From Natronococcus sp. A-GB1 (lineage in GTDB: Archaea; Halobacteriota; Halobacteria; Halobacteriales; Natrialbaceae): a stretch of DNA of 64,000 nucleotides. The stretch is from the NCBI RefSeq assembly GCF_029688845.1, contig NZ_JARUKW010000016.1:56110-120109 (forward strand), written 5' to 3'. A program made the position numbers and the translations under genes. Positions 46,152-55,304 of the stretch are shown here, one piece after another (position 1 is the first letter of the stretch; each line of letters starts with the position of its first letter). The notes beneath the pieces were generated by a model. The model had not been told where the DNA came from. It worked only from the letters and a program-made list of their open reading frames with translations, and searched no databases.

Positions 46152-47053
46152 GTTCCGACGATCGCGACGACCGGTCCGAGCGCACGGACCGGGAGCCGGG
46201 GGTCGACGCCGACGAGGTCCCCGAGATCGACGAGGGGCGGTACCTCTACTGTCTCGTGCAGGCGGACGCGGACGCCGACCTCGAGCTGACAGGGATCGAC
46301 GGCGAGCCGGTTTCGATCGTCGTCGAGGACGGGATCGGCGCGGTCGTCCACGCCTGCGAGGGGATCTACGACTCGGCCGACCTCGCCCAGGTCAGACGCT
46401 GGCTCGTTCGTCACCAGACGGTCATCGACGAGGCCAGCGAGCGGTTCGGGACGCCGATCCCGTTCCAGTTCGACACGATCCTCCGGGGCGACGACGAGCG
46501 CGTCCGGGAGTGGATCAACGACGAGCGAGCGACCCTCGAGCGCGCTCTTTCCGGACTGGCCGACCACTGGGAGTACCGCGTCGAGGTCGTCGAGATCGAC
46601 CCGGTCGACGACGAGACGCTGATCGAGCGGGACGACCGACTCCAGGAGCTCCACGAGAAGATCGACGACTCCGAGGAGGGAACGGCGTTCTTGCTCGAGA
46701 AGAAACTCGATCAGCGCCTCGCCGCGGTGCGGGCCAATCGTCGGGAGTCGGCGACCGACGACCTCGAGGAGCGTCTGGCCGCCGAGGCCCGGGAAGTTCA
46801 CTCGCTTGAACGCTCACCCTCGGCGTCGCTCTCCGACGAGGTCGCCGACCAGGACGACGACGAGGGAGAGACGCTGTGTCGACTCACGCTGCTGGCCCAC
46901 GAGGACGACGAGGGGGCCATCGGCTCGATACTCGACGACGTGGCGGCGACCGACGGGCTCGAGGTCCGATTTACGGGGCCGTGGCCGCCGTACACGTTCG
47001 CGCCGGAACTCGGCAGCGGCGAGCAAACAACCGACGGGGGACGACAGCCATGA
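46148..47053 (+). CDS. gvpL: Gas vesicle protein GvpL
   Basis: The 301-residue GvpF/L family protein starts with GTG inside the gvpK stop. Blocks: [60 protein letters not shown] and the ending [14 protein letters not shown]. GvpL is reported to contact most accessory Gvp proteins and may organise assembly. The extra length over GvpF comes from an N-terminal acidic tail and a charged central helix region. Confidence 0.93.
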   Translation: MSSDDRDDRSERTDREPGVDADEVPEIDEGRYLYCLVQADADADLELTGIDGEPVSIVVEDGIGAVVHACEGIYDSADLAQVRRWLVRHQTVIDEASERFGTPIPFQFDTILRGDDERVREWINDERATLERALSGLADHWEYRVEVVEIDPVDDETLIERDDRLQELHEKIDDSEEGTAFLLEKKLDQRLAAVRANRRESATDDLEERLAAEAREVHSLERSPSASLSDEVADQDDDEGETLCRLTLLAHEDDEGAIGSILDDVAATDGLEVRFTGPWPPYTFAPELGSGEQTTDGGRQP

Positions 47054-47343
47054 GACCGCGAAAGGACGAGGACGCGCTAGTGGACGTACTCGACGTCGTG
47101 CTCAGGGACGGGGCGATCCTCCGGGCCGACGTGATCATCTCGGTCGCGGACGTGCCGCTGGTCGGGATCAAGCTCTCGGCGGCGATCGCCGGGATGGAGA
47201 CGATGACCGAGTACGGACTGTTCCAGAAGTGGGACGTCGACCGCCGGGCCAGAGCCGTCGAACGCCGGCAGTACGGCCGGGGCCGCGACGACGATCGCGA
47301 GTCGATCACCGTCAACGGCCGCGAGCGAGACGAACTCGAGTGA
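47050..47343 (+). CDS. gvpM: Gas vesicle protein GvpM
   Basis: The 97-residue GvpA-like minor protein has DALVDVLDVVLRDGAILRAD, VIISVADVPLVGIKLSAAIA and GMETMTEYGLFQKWD, with a basic-acidic tail. It overlaps the gvpL stop (ATGA). It closes the operon, giving F-G-H-(I)-J-K-L-M in canonical order. Confidence 0.93.
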   Translation: MRPRKDEDALVDVLDVVLRDGAILRADVIISVADVPLVGIKLSAAIAGMETMTEYGLFQKWDVDRRARAVERRQYGRGRDDDRESITVNGRERDELE

Positions 47344-47374
47344 CGGAACCCGACCCGGTGGAGGAATGGAACGG

Positions 47375-47590
47375 TCAGGCGAACGTCGGTCGCTCGGTCG
47401 TGAGTTTGACCTCCCCGGAGACGGTTTCCTCGTCGCGGTCCTCGTCGTAGACGTACTGTCCGGAGCCACCACAGAGCGTACACTCGTAGTTCTCGGAAAT
47501 CTCGTTGATCATCTCGCCGTCCTCGAAGTAGACGCGGCTCTGGACGATCTGCAGGAACTGCGGCGTCTCGCAGTTGGCACAGCTGATCAT
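47375..47590 (-). CDS. Small zinc beta-ribbon protein
   Basis: The 71-residue protein has two knuckles (SCANCETPQF and YECTLCGGSGQYVY) about 30 residues apart, a classic four-cysteine zinc ribbon, and an acidic tail. The family (DUF7835-like, from memory) is widespread in haloarchaea; function unknown. It converges with gvpM with a 31-base gap. Confidence 0.8.
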   Translation of the reverse strand: MISCANCETPQFLQIVQSRVYFEDGEMINEISENYECTLCGGSGQYVYDEDRDEETVSGEVKLTTERPTFA

Positions 47591-48431
47591 ATCGGTGAGG
47601 TAGCCGTGATCGGTTGTAGTTATCCGGCTTGTAACCAATGGCTCGAGACCCCCTATGGACGTCTTACCTGTCAGGCGTCGACGGGCAAAGGGCCCGGCTG
47701 GACACCCTTCCTCTCGAGCGATTGCGAAGCGGCGCAAACTCGGAGTAAACAAGCCATAATCGCAAGACTGGAGCGGGATCGTTCGGGTATCGAGAGCCGA
47801 ATTAGTGACCGAACAACCGTCGGTATGGTGGACGCGAACGACGAGGTACTGACGTCGGACCGAACGATCGGCCGGCGACTCCGATCCCAAACCACCGACC
47901 GGAGCGAACCCGGCTGACTGCGGATCGAATCGGTCGACGACGCGGCGGATGGAGCGCGTTTCCGCACCGGAGTCAGCCCCCGTCCGAGGGACGGTTCGCC
48001 CGTCAGTTCGCACGCCGCTGGCGGCGGATCGCCACCGACCGGACGTTCGCTCCCGTAGCCGGGTGCTACGTCTGCGGTATACGCTCCCTGTCGAGAGTTC
48101 GGCCGTACTAGTGCGTGACAAGCCGCCGCATAACAATGTCGCTCTCGAGCGAGTCTTCGTCCGCGGGGATACCCCCCGCCGGGTGCGCGCTCGGCCCGGA
48201 CGCCGACGCGCTGACCGGCCGACTACGTGCGGTCGTACCCGGAACGCTCGGATGTGGACTCGCCCCCGCTTCGAGTACGCTCATGTCTCTCACGCCAGGG
48301 TGGGTTTCCCGCCCCCACCCGGTTCCAACACACTTGCGAGCCCCGGGCTCATACGGTCCGGCGTACGTCACTGCCGAAGCGACTGTGAGGCGGTATCCGG
48401 TCGCTCCGGTGAACAGGTACGGCAAACCGCG
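47591..48431. other. Gene-free 841-base interval with several hairpins
   Basis: No frame here looks coding. The part from about 48120 to 48430 has strong inverted repeats: GCGGGG/CCCCGC (48163-48168 with 48174-48179), GGGTGGG/CCCACCC (48298-48304 with 48314-48320) and the near-palindrome GAGCCCCGGGCTC (48338-48350). This density suggests a structured RNA or a decayed region, but no known RNA (SRP, RNase P, tRNA) could be recognised. Confidence 0.45.
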
Positions 48432-49493
48432 TCAGAACTCGGTAACGACCGGAATGCCGATCGTGCCGTAGTCGTTCATCGCGGCCAGGGTCTCGGGCAA
48501 CTCCTTGAGCGAGAGTCGCTCGCCGATGATCTTGCTCGGATCGAGCGTTCCCGCCGCGATCAGCCGGAACAGTTCCTCGTAGCGAACCAGCGGCATGCCG
48601 AAGGAGCCGTAGAAGTCGATCTCCTGCATGGTCATCGCGTCAACTGGCAGGGAGACCTCGCCGCCCTCCTCGCCGGTGGTGAGCCCGACCTGGACGTGGT
48701 GGCCGCGTTTGCCCAGGCTGCCGATCGAGTTGCGGCAGGTCTCGGCGATTCCGAGCGCGTCGATCGAGACGTCGGCGCCGCCGTCGGCGAGCGCCTTCAC
48801 CTCACTGGCGGGGTTGTCGGCCTCGGCGGCGTTGACCGTCTCGGTCGCGCCGAGCTCGCGGGCGCGCTCGAGTTTGTCCTCGCGAACGTCGACGGCGATC
48901 GGGTGTGCACCGAGTGCACTCGCGATGTGGATCGCGGAGAGTCCGACGCCGCCACAGCCGTGGACGGCGACCCGATCGCCCGGCCGCAGATCGGCGCGAT
49001 CGGCCAGCGCGTGGTAGGCGGTCATGAACCGACAGCCGAGCCCCGCCATCTCGGCGAACTCGACGTCATCGGGGAGTTTTACGCAGTTAAAATCCGCCTT
49101 CCGGACCGGGAACGCCTCCGCGAACGCGCCGGGGGCGATGCTCGTAAACCCGAGCGGAACGACCGTCTCGCAGACGTTCGCTCGTCCGGCCTGACAGTGG
49201 CGGCAGCTTCCGTCGGCGAGGTGGAACGGGACGGTGATGCGGTCGCCTTCCGCGAGGGTCTCGACGTCTTCGCCGACTGCCGCCACGACGCCGGCCGGCT
49301 CGTGACCCAGAACCTGTCCCGGCTGGGCCTGTGCGCCGACCCATCCCCAGTCGCCCTGCCAGGCGTGCCAGTCGCTCCGGCAGACCCCGCAGGCTTTGGT
49401 CTCGACGACGACCTGATCGGGTTCGGGCTCCGGGTAGTCGACAGTCTCGATCTCGAGCGGTTCGCCGTACTCCGCGAGCACTGCAGCTCTCAT
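48432..49493 (-). CDS. Zinc-dependent alcohol dehydrogenase (MDR family)
   Basis: The 353-residue protein has the catalytic zinc ligands (Cys in VETKACGVCRSDWH, GHE in VLGHEPAGVV). The usual structural zinc lobe is partly reduced (DGSCRHCQAGRANVC). The NAD(P) motif is VAVHGCGGVGLSAIHIA followed by Asp in AVDVREDKL, which favours NAD. It interconverts alcohols and aldehydes. The ATG at 49493 matches the family start MRAAVLAEYGEPL. Divergent from the KaiC-like gene. Confidence 0.92.
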   Translation of the reverse strand: MRAAVLAEYGEPLEIETVDYPEPEPDQVVVETKACGVCRSDWHAWQGDWGWVGAQAQPGQVLGHEPAGVVAAVGEDVETLAEGDRITVPFHLADGSCRHCQAGRANVCETVVPLGFTSIAPGAFAEAFPVRKADFNCVKLPDDVEFAEMAGLGCRFMTAYHALADRADLRPGDRVAVHGCGGVGLSAIHIASALGAHPIAVDVREDKLERARELGATETVNAAEADNPASEVKALADGGADVSIDALGIAETCRNSIGSLGKRGHHVQVGLTTGEEGGEVSLPVDAMTMQEIDFYGSFGMPLVRYEELFRLIAAGTLDPSKIIGERLSLKELPETLAAMNDYGTIGIPVVTEF

Positions 49494-49676
49494 ATGCAGG
49501 GAGTACACACACCGCGTACAAAACTGTGCGCGAACCGACCGATCGCACGCCACTGCGTTACCGGGTACGTCCCGGCCCGGTGTCGTTCGGGATTACGTCG
49601 ATTCCGGAGACATTCATACAGACCACCCCACTGGGAATCAATTGATTAATACCTCTCAATTTCGTTTGGTTTGGCT

Positions 49677-51146
49677 GTGGCATCCGATATTACGCTGATG
49701 AACAGCGGGATCAACGGCTTGGACGAGATCCTTCACGGAGGGCTCGCGAAGGGACGGATGTATCTCGTCCACGGCCAACCCGGTACCGGAAAGACGCTGC
49801 TCGGAATGCACTTTCTGGAACGAGGTTTGCAAAACAGCGAGACGGTGCTGTTCATCCACGGAGAGGAGTCCAGAGAGGAGATTCTGGCCAACGGCAATGC
49901 AGTCAACATCGATGTCAGCGACGCCGAATTTCTCGATCTGGGTCCGGAGTCGGACTTCTTCACCGACGACGACTCGTACGACTTAGTCGAGCCGAGCGAC
50001 ATCGAGCGCGATCGCTACACCAAGCGAATCCACGAGGCGATCAGGGAGATCAACCCCTCCCGCGTCGTCGTCGACCCGATCTCACAGCTCAGGTACGTTG
50101 AGGCCAACGAGTACCAGTTCCGCAAGCGGATCCTCTCGTTTATGCGGTTTCTCAAGCAACACGAGATAACCGTCCTCGTCACGGCGACGCTCAACTCCAA
50201 ACCGGAGTACGACACCGAGTTGCGCTCGCTCAGCGACGGAATCATCAAGCTCACCCGCGACAAGGAGGGACGGCGAGTCGAGGCGACGAAACACCGCGCG
50301 CTCGGACAGATGGGCGGCGATCACGGGATGGCGATCCGAGAGAACGGACTCGAGATCTTCCCGCGGATTATCCCCGAATCACACCACCACACGCTCGAGC
50401 CCAAACGGATCCACTCGGGGATCGACGAACTCGACGAGCTGCTCGGCGGCGGGTTCGACCAGCGCACCGTCACGTTCATCAGCGGACCGACGGGTGCCGG
50501 CAAGACCTCGACGGGAACGCAGTTGCTAGCGCAGGCGGCCAAGGACGGGCTCAACTCCTCGATCTACCTGTTCGAAGAGAATATGGAGACGTTCACCCAT
50601 CGCTCGGAATCGATCGGCACACCCATTACGGAACTGCGTGAGGAGGGGACGCTCTCGGTAAACGAGGTCGAACCGCTCGCGCTCTCGAGCGAGGAGTTCG
50701 CCCATATGGTCATCGAGCAGGTCGAAGCGGAGGGCACCGACATCGTGATGATCGACGGGATCGACGGCTACACGATCTCGATCCAGGGACGGGAGTCCGA
50801 ACTCGTTCGGGAGCTCCACGCACTGGCACGCTATCTGAAGAACAAGGGCGTTACAGTGTTGATCACGAACGAGATCTCCGAGATCACCGGCATCACGGAG
50901 GCGACCGACAATCAGCTCAGCTACATCGCGGACAACATCGCGTTCGTCAGCTACGTCGAGATGGACGGAAGCCTGCGGAAAGTCATCGGCGTGCTCAAGA
51001 AACGCACCGGCAGCTTCGAGAAGACGCTTCGGGAGTTCGAAATTACCGGCGACGGTATCCACGTCGGCGAGCCGCTAACCGGCCTTCACGGTATCTTGCA
51101 GGGCTCACCAATGGGACGAACGGTCGATCCTGCACAGAACGAATGA
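49677..51146 (+). CDS. Double KaiC-domain ATPase (RecA/RAD55 superfamily)
   Basis: The protein (about 489 residues) has two KaiC domains. The first has Walker A HGQPGTGKTL near residue 33 and Walker B SRVVVDPIS. The second has Walker A SGPTGAGKTST near 270, the acidic pair in YLFEENMETF and Walker B DIVMIDGIDG. Haloarchaeal two-domain KaiC-like proteins are signalling ATPases rather than recombinases. A TTAATAC box about 30 bases upstream supports the GTG at 49677; ATG at 49698 is an alternative. A histidine kinase follows 40 bases later. Confidence 0.88.
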   Translation: MASDITLMNSGINGLDEILHGGLAKGRMYLVHGQPGTGKTLLGMHFLERGLQNSETVLFIHGEESREEILANGNAVNIDVSDAEFLDLGPESDFFTDDDSYDLVEPSDIERDRYTKRIHEAIREINPSRVVVDPISQLRYVEANEYQFRKRILSFMRFLKQHEITVLVTATLNSKPEYDTELRSLSDGIIKLTRDKEGRRVEATKHRALGQMGGDHGMAIRENGLEIFPRIIPESHHHTLEPKRIHSGIDELDELLGGGFDQRTVTFISGPTGAGKTSTGTQLLAQAAKDGLNSSIYLFEENMETFTHRSESIGTPITELREEGTLSVNEVEPLALSSEEFAHMVIEQVEAEGTDIVMIDGIDGYTISIQGRESELVRELHALARYLKNKGVTVLITNEISEITGITEATDNQLSYIADNIAFVSYVEMDGSLRKVIGVLKKRTGSFEKTLREFEITGDGIHVGEPLTGLHGILQGSPMGRTVDPAQNE

Positions 51147-51186
51147 TCACACTACACCGCAGTACGACGAGACCCCGAGTCCGCGT

Positions 51187-52287
51187 ATGAGTAGGAACGA
51201 CCAGCGGAACACGATCCAACTGCTCATCAACGAGGAGGGGAATCGCGCTGCGGTTCGGGAACTGCTCACCGACGACTACGAGGTCGAGACCGACTCGTCG
51301 CTCGTCGAGGCCGACCTCTATCTCGTCGACGACTACTCGTTTCACGACTACCACGGCGCGCTCCGCGAGCACGTCGACGAGAGCGACCCGGTCTTCTGTC
51401 CCGTCGTCCTCGTCCGCCGCGACGACGACCACCACAGGGTTCCGCTACCGAACCCTGACGAACGCGACCCACCGCTGCTCGTCGACGACATCGTCGAGGC
51501 ACCGATCGACCGAACGTTGCTCTTTCGGCGACTGAACACGCTGCTCGTCCGACGTAGCCAGTCTCAGGAGCTGATGCACTACATCTCGAAGCTCGAGGAG
51601 TCGAACCGATCGCTCGAGCAGTTCGCCTACGCCGCCAGCCACGACCTCCAGGAGCCGTTGCGGATGGTCTCGAGCTACCTCCAGCTCATCGACCAGCGCT
51701 ACGAGGACGAACTCGACGAGGAGGGCCAGGAGTTTCTCAGCTACGCTATCGACGGCGCCAACCGGATGCGGGATATGATCGAGGGACTGCTCGAGTACTC
51801 CCGGGTCGACACCCGCGGCAGTCCGCTCGAGCCGACGGATCTCGAGGCCGTCCTCAACGAGGCGCTCGCGGATCTCAGGATGAAAATCGGCGAGCACGAC
51901 GCCGAGATCGAAGCCGAACCGCTCCCGACCGTGCTGGGCGACGACGATCAGCTCCGACAGGTGTTCCAGAACCTGCTGAACAACGCGATCGAGTACAGCG
52001 GCGACGAGCCCCCTCGGATACGGGTCACCGCACGGCGACAGGGGAGGAAGTGGCGGATCGACGTCTCCGACGACGGCGTCGGGATCGAGCCCGAGGATCA
52101 GGACCGGATCTTCGAGCTGTTCCAGCGGCTACACAGCCACAAGGAACACGCGGGAAGCGGAATCGGGCTCGCTCTCTGCAAACGGATCGTCGAACGCCAC
52201 GACGGACGGATCTGGGTTGACTCCGGCTCGAGTTCGGGTGCGACGTTTTCGTTTACGCTCCCGCCGCTCGACGCTCGACGGGACTAA
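51187..52287 (+). CDS. Sensor histidine kinase with degenerate receiver domain
   Basis: In this 366-residue protein residues 8-120 resemble a CheY receiver (DLYLVDDYSFHDY at the phospho-Asp strand, APIDRTLLFRRLN at the last helix). It lacks the early acidic pair and has Ala where the conserved Lys should be, so it is a pseudo-receiver. A coiled coil leads to the H box YAASHDLQEPLRMVSSY (His near 152) and a HATPase domain with N box NLLNNAIEYSG, DDGVGIEPEDQDRIFELF and GSGIGLALCKRI. Likely co-transcribed with the KaiC-like gene. Confidence 0.9.
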   Translation: MSRNDQRNTIQLLINEEGNRAAVRELLTDDYEVETDSSLVEADLYLVDDYSFHDYHGALREHVDESDPVFCPVVLVRRDDDHHRVPLPNPDERDPPLLVDDIVEAPIDRTLLFRRLNTLLVRRSQSQELMHYISKLEESNRSLEQFAYAASHDLQEPLRMVSSYLQLIDQRYEDELDEEGQEFLSYAIDGANRMRDMIEGLLEYSRVDTRGSPLEPTDLEAVLNEALADLRMKIGEHDAEIEAEPLPTVLGDDDQLRQVFQNLLNNAIEYSGDEPPRIRVTARRQGRKWRIDVSDDGVGIEPEDQDRIFELFQRLHSHKEHAGSGIGLALCKRIVERHDGRIWVDSGSSSGATFSFTLPPLDARRD

Positions 52288-52400
52288 CCGCCGAGGTGCC
52301 GCTGTGACTAGACGAAAAGTGCGGTAACGGCTACCATCGTTCTACCGCTGAATTCGAAGATGGGAAGGTGCTTTAGGGTGGATCCACTTCGATTAGCCGA

Positions 52401-53204
52401 ATGAGGCGACGTCGAACCCTGGCCGCCTGCGGAGCGTTCGTCGGAACGGCCGTCGCCGGCGCGGTGAGCCGACCGACCGACAGCACGGAGCTGGTAGCGA
52501 AAGCCCGCGACTCGAGCGACGAGAGCGGGCTCGAGACGAACACCGAGACGCTGCTGCCCGAAACGGTTCACGAGACGACGCTGTACGAGATCGACGCGCC
52601 GAGGGACGGCCCGACGGCGATGATCTTCGGCGGTGTTCACGGTGACGAGTACAACGGGATCGACATCGCACATGAGGTAGTCGACTGGGCTCCCGACGCG
52701 GGAACGCTCGTCGTCGTTCCCGAAACCGACCGCGTCGCGGTCGAAAACGACGAACGGGAGGGTGTCGACGGTGACCTGAACCGTCAGTTTCCGGCCGAGG
52801 AGGGACCGACGAGCGACCTCGCAGCCGGCATCTGGGATGCGATCGAACGTCACGATCCCGACGTCGTACTGGATCTCCACCGATCGCTCGGCCTCTACGG
52901 CGTCCACCAGCAATACGTCGGTCAGGCGCTGTTCTACTCGCCGGGTGCGGACGGAGCGTCGATCGCGGCGACACTCAACGACGAGGCCGTCCCGTGGTAT
53001 CTTCCGATGCACCGGTTCGTCGCCCACGAGAGTCACCTCGCCGGACCGCTACTGTTCCACGAGACCGCTCGGGAACTCGATACCGCATCGTACCTCTTCG
53101 AGACGACCAGTTTCCTCCTCGATCGCGAGACCAGAAACGAGATGACGCGAATCGCGACCGCAGCGGTGCTCGATCGACACGGACTGCTCGAGGAGGGTCG
53201 GTAA
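52401..53204 (+). CDS. Exported M14-type zinc hydrolase (succinylglutamate desuccinylase/aspartoacylase-like)
   Basis: The 267-residue protein begins MRRRRTLAACGAFVGTAVAG, a Tat- or Sec-like signal. The zinc site is in FGGVHGDEYNGID (His-X2-Glu) and the third ligand in VVLDLHRSLGLYG; GDLNRQFP holds the substrate-binding Asn-Arg pair and LFETTSFLLD the catalytic Glu. It probably removes acyl or amino-acid groups outside the cell. Its stop overlaps the next start by one base. Confidence 0.8.
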   Translation: MRRRRTLAACGAFVGTAVAGAVSRPTDSTELVAKARDSSDESGLETNTETLLPETVHETTLYEIDAPRDGPTAMIFGGVHGDEYNGIDIAHEVVDWAPDAGTLVVVPETDRVAVENDEREGVDGDLNRQFPAEEGPTSDLAAGIWDAIERHDPDVVLDLHRSLGLYGVHQQYVGQALFYSPGADGASIAATLNDEAVPWYLPMHRFVAHESHLAGPLLFHETARELDTASYLFETTSFLLDRETRNEMTRIATAAVLDRHGLLEEGR

Positions 53205-53488
53205 TGGCGCCGTCGCTTCGACGGGCGCTGACCGCCCCCGTCACGGTCGCAACGTTTCTCTTGCTGGTCGTCCCACTGGCGCTGGGCTGGCTCAGAACGT
53301 CCCTGCTGTCGCCGCTGGCGCTGCCGGGATATCTAATCTATACGGTCGGATCGGCGATCGGCAATCTCCTCGCGCCGCGGTTCGACCTCTGGGTCTACTG
53401 GATTCCGTTCCTGGCGGGTTGTTACGGCATCGCTGTAACGTTCGGCTACACAGTCGAGCTTGTGGTCGATCGGTTCGAGTCGCTCTGA
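53204..53488 (+). CDS. Small two-helix membrane protein
   Basis: The 94-residue protein has helices VTVATFLLLVVPLALGWL and WIPFLAGCYGIAVTFGYTV. It is coupled to the zinc hydrolase gene by a TAATG junction and may be its membrane partner. Unrecognised. Confidence 0.7.
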   Translation: MAPSLRRALTAPVTVATFLLLVVPLALGWLRTSLLSPLALPGYLIYTVGSAIGNLLAPRFDLWVYWIPFLAGCYGIAVTFGYTVELVVDRFESL

Positions 53489-53608
53489 CGACCTTCGTTC
53501 TCGCTGTCCCATCTTCACCGACTCCTCACGCCGAACTTTCGTTCTCTGCATGCGAACTGCTAGCAAGGCTTATGATGGGTGGAGCCATAGCCTCGCGTAC
53601 ACACCGAT

Positions 53609-53947
53609 ATGCCATCCAGGTCCCGACCGCCCCGATCGACCACCCTCTCGCTGTCACACGACGAGCACTGGACGCTTCATCACGTGTTGCTCCACCGAAT
53701 CGAACAGGAAGAAACCGCCACCGACCCGACCGACGTCGACTCGCCTCCCCTCGAGCTGTTTCAGGCGTTCGAAGCGATCGACGGCGGAGCGGTTCGGTTC
53801 ACCGACCCCCAGCTCGAGGCGATCCAGACGACGCTCGCCAGCTACCAGCGGTCGACAGACTGGTGGGAACTCGAGCGCGGCACACTCGAGTCGCTACTCG
53901 AGCACGTTACGAACGCCCTCGAGGCCGATCGGCTGCCGGCCGACTGA
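53609..53947 (+). CDS. Conserved small helical protein (DUF7853-like)
   Basis: The 112-residue protein has the ordered block LSLSHDEHWTLHHVLLHRIE and a second, RGTLESLLEHVTNALEADRL. An AAGGCTTATGATG run about 40 bases upstream may hold the TATA element. The family label is from memory; function unknown. Confidence 0.7.
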   Translation: MPSRSRPPRSTTLSLSHDEHWTLHHVLLHRIEQEETATDPTDVDSPPLELFQAFEAIDGGAVRFTDPQLEAIQTTLASYQRSTDWWELERGTLESLLEHVTNALEADRLPAD

Positions 53948-54134
53948 TACAGCTCCCGTCGTCGGTTTCGAGGCGGTCGATGCCGTCCTGCAGCTACGCA
54001 ACGGTACGGCAGCGTCCAGCTCGAGGCCGTTCGAAGAACGAGATAACGGTCGCGATCGATACCGCGGGCGACAGCACGGCGTTCGTCAGTCGAATCCGGG
54101 TGACGGACGGCAACTCGTCTCGACGGATCGCAGG

Positions 54135-55304
54135 TTAGCAGTCGACCGGAAGGTCGTCGACGGTGCGGTCGTCGCTGAGGTCGTAGTCCTCGCCGGCGCC
54201 GATGCTGCCGTCCGAGCTCCCGCCGCTAGTGTCGTCATCAGCGTAGTCGTCGGAGTCGTCGTCGGCGTAGTCGTCTGAGTCGTCGTCGGCGTAGTCGTCG
54301 GAGTCGTCGTCGGCGTAGTCGTCGGAGTCGTCGTCGGCGTAGTCGTCGGAGTCGTCGTCAGCGTAGTCGTCGGAGTCGTCGTCAGCGTAGTCGTCGGAGT
54401 CGTCGTCAGCGTAGTCGTCGGAGTCGTCGTCGCCTTCCTGAGACTCCTCGGTCTCGTCAGACTCGGCAGCTTCCTCGTCCTCGGCGTCCTCAACCTCGGA
54501 CTCCTCCTGTGGTTCCTCGGCGTCCTCGTCGCCGTCGTCCGATTCGGAGTCGTCGTCCACGTCGGAGTCGTCGTCCGATTCGGAGTCGTCCTCGAGTTTC
54601 TCCTCCGATTTCTCTCCCTCGGGCGCGTCGTCGAGACGGCTGTCGAGCCAGTCGATGATTGCCTGAGTGCCGTGGTGTGGCGCGGTCGTGTCACCGGCCA
54701 GCTCGAGCTGTGGCGTGTAGGTGATCCCGTCGTTGCTGGCCAGGGTAGCGACCTCCTCGACGTCCGCGTCGTACTCGCCAGCTTCCGCGCGCTCGATAAC
54801 GGCGTCGACGTTCGATACATCAGCGGCGCGCGCTCGGTTCTCGAGCTCGTCGTAGCTGATGTACCCCGACGGCATGTCGGTGTAGGTCTCGGTCACGTAC
54901 TGCCAGTAGCTGTTCGGGTCCTCGTCCCAGACGGCCAGTCCGACGGCCGCGAGCCGCGAATCGGTGCCCGAGATGAACGCTTGTGAGGTGTCGCCCGGCT
55001 CGTACGCGAGGTTGCAGAACTCGACGTTGAGCAGTCCCTCAGTGACGAACTCGGAGATGATCTCCTGGAGGTTTCCGGAGACGAAGTCCTGGCTCGACGG
55101 ACACTTGAAGTTCCCGTAGAAGGTTGCGGTCGGCGCATCGCTGTTCGTCCCGATCGTCGGATACGTGCGCTCGCCTGCGTCGTCCGGAATCGGTACCCCA
55201 TCGGACGGTGCGCTTCCGGACGCGACCCCAGCGAGTCCGAGCAGCGAGACGGCCCCAGTAGTTGTCAGTACACTTCGACGTGTCATCTGCGGCTTCCGTG
55301 ACAT
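54135..55304 (-). CDS. Exported DsbA-like thioredoxin-fold protein with acidic repeat tail
   Basis: The 389-residue protein has a Tat signal MTRRSVLTTTGAVSLLGLAG. Residues 45-225 form a DsbA-type domain (ATFYGNFKCPSSQDFVSGNL, NVEFCNLAYEPG, ITYTPQLELAGDT). The active site reads CPSS, so the second redox cysteine is missing. The tail of about 160 acidic residues includes eight copies of an eight-residue DDSDDYAD-type unit and ends in Cys (LPVDC). A TATA box precedes the ATG at 55304. Confidence 0.8.
   Translation of the reverse strand: MSRKPQMTRRSVLTTTGAVSLLGLAGVASGSAPSDGVPIPDDAGERTYPTIGTNSDAPTATFYGNFKCPSSQDFVSGNLQEIISEFVTEGLLNVEFCNLAYEPGDTSQAFISGTDSRLAAVGLAVWDEDPNSYWQYVTETYTDMPSGYISYDELENRARAADVSNVDAVIERAEAGEYDADVEEVATLASNDGITYTPQLELAGDTTAPHHGTQAIIDWLDSRLDDAPEGEKSEEKLEDDSESDDDSDVDDDSESDDGDEDAEEPQEESEVEDAEDEEAAESDETEESQEGDDDSDDYADDDSDDYADDDSDDYADDDSDDYADDDSDDYADDDSDDYADDDSDDYADDDSDDYADDDTSGGSSDGSIGAGEDYDLSDDRTVDDLPVDC
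54241..54432 (-). repeat. Eight 24-bp tandem repeats in the DsbA-like gene
   Basis: A 24-base unit (GCGTAGTCGTCGGAGTCGTC plus four bases on the plus strand) repeats eight times with single silent or near-silent changes such as TCGTCT/TCGTCG and TCG/TCA. It encodes the DDSDDYAD-type segment. Such arrays expand and contract by slippage. Confidence 0.9.

Noticed and set aside
47591..48431. SRP RNA or RNase P RNA
   Set aside because: The conserved core sequences of either RNA, such as the SRP helix 8 GGAAG region and the RNase P GAGGAAAGTC block, were not found on either strand.
48108..48471. Protein-coding genes in the hairpin-rich interval (frames of about 105 and 118 codons on opposite strands)
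   Set aside because: Both are Pro/Ser/Gly/Arg-rich without ordered blocks, overlap each other across the same hairpins, and one runs into the alcohol dehydrogenase stop.
49677..51146. Calling the double KaiC protein GvpD
   Set aside because: GvpD has a single P-loop region and a different length and context; this protein has two full KaiC domains and sits outside the gvp operons.
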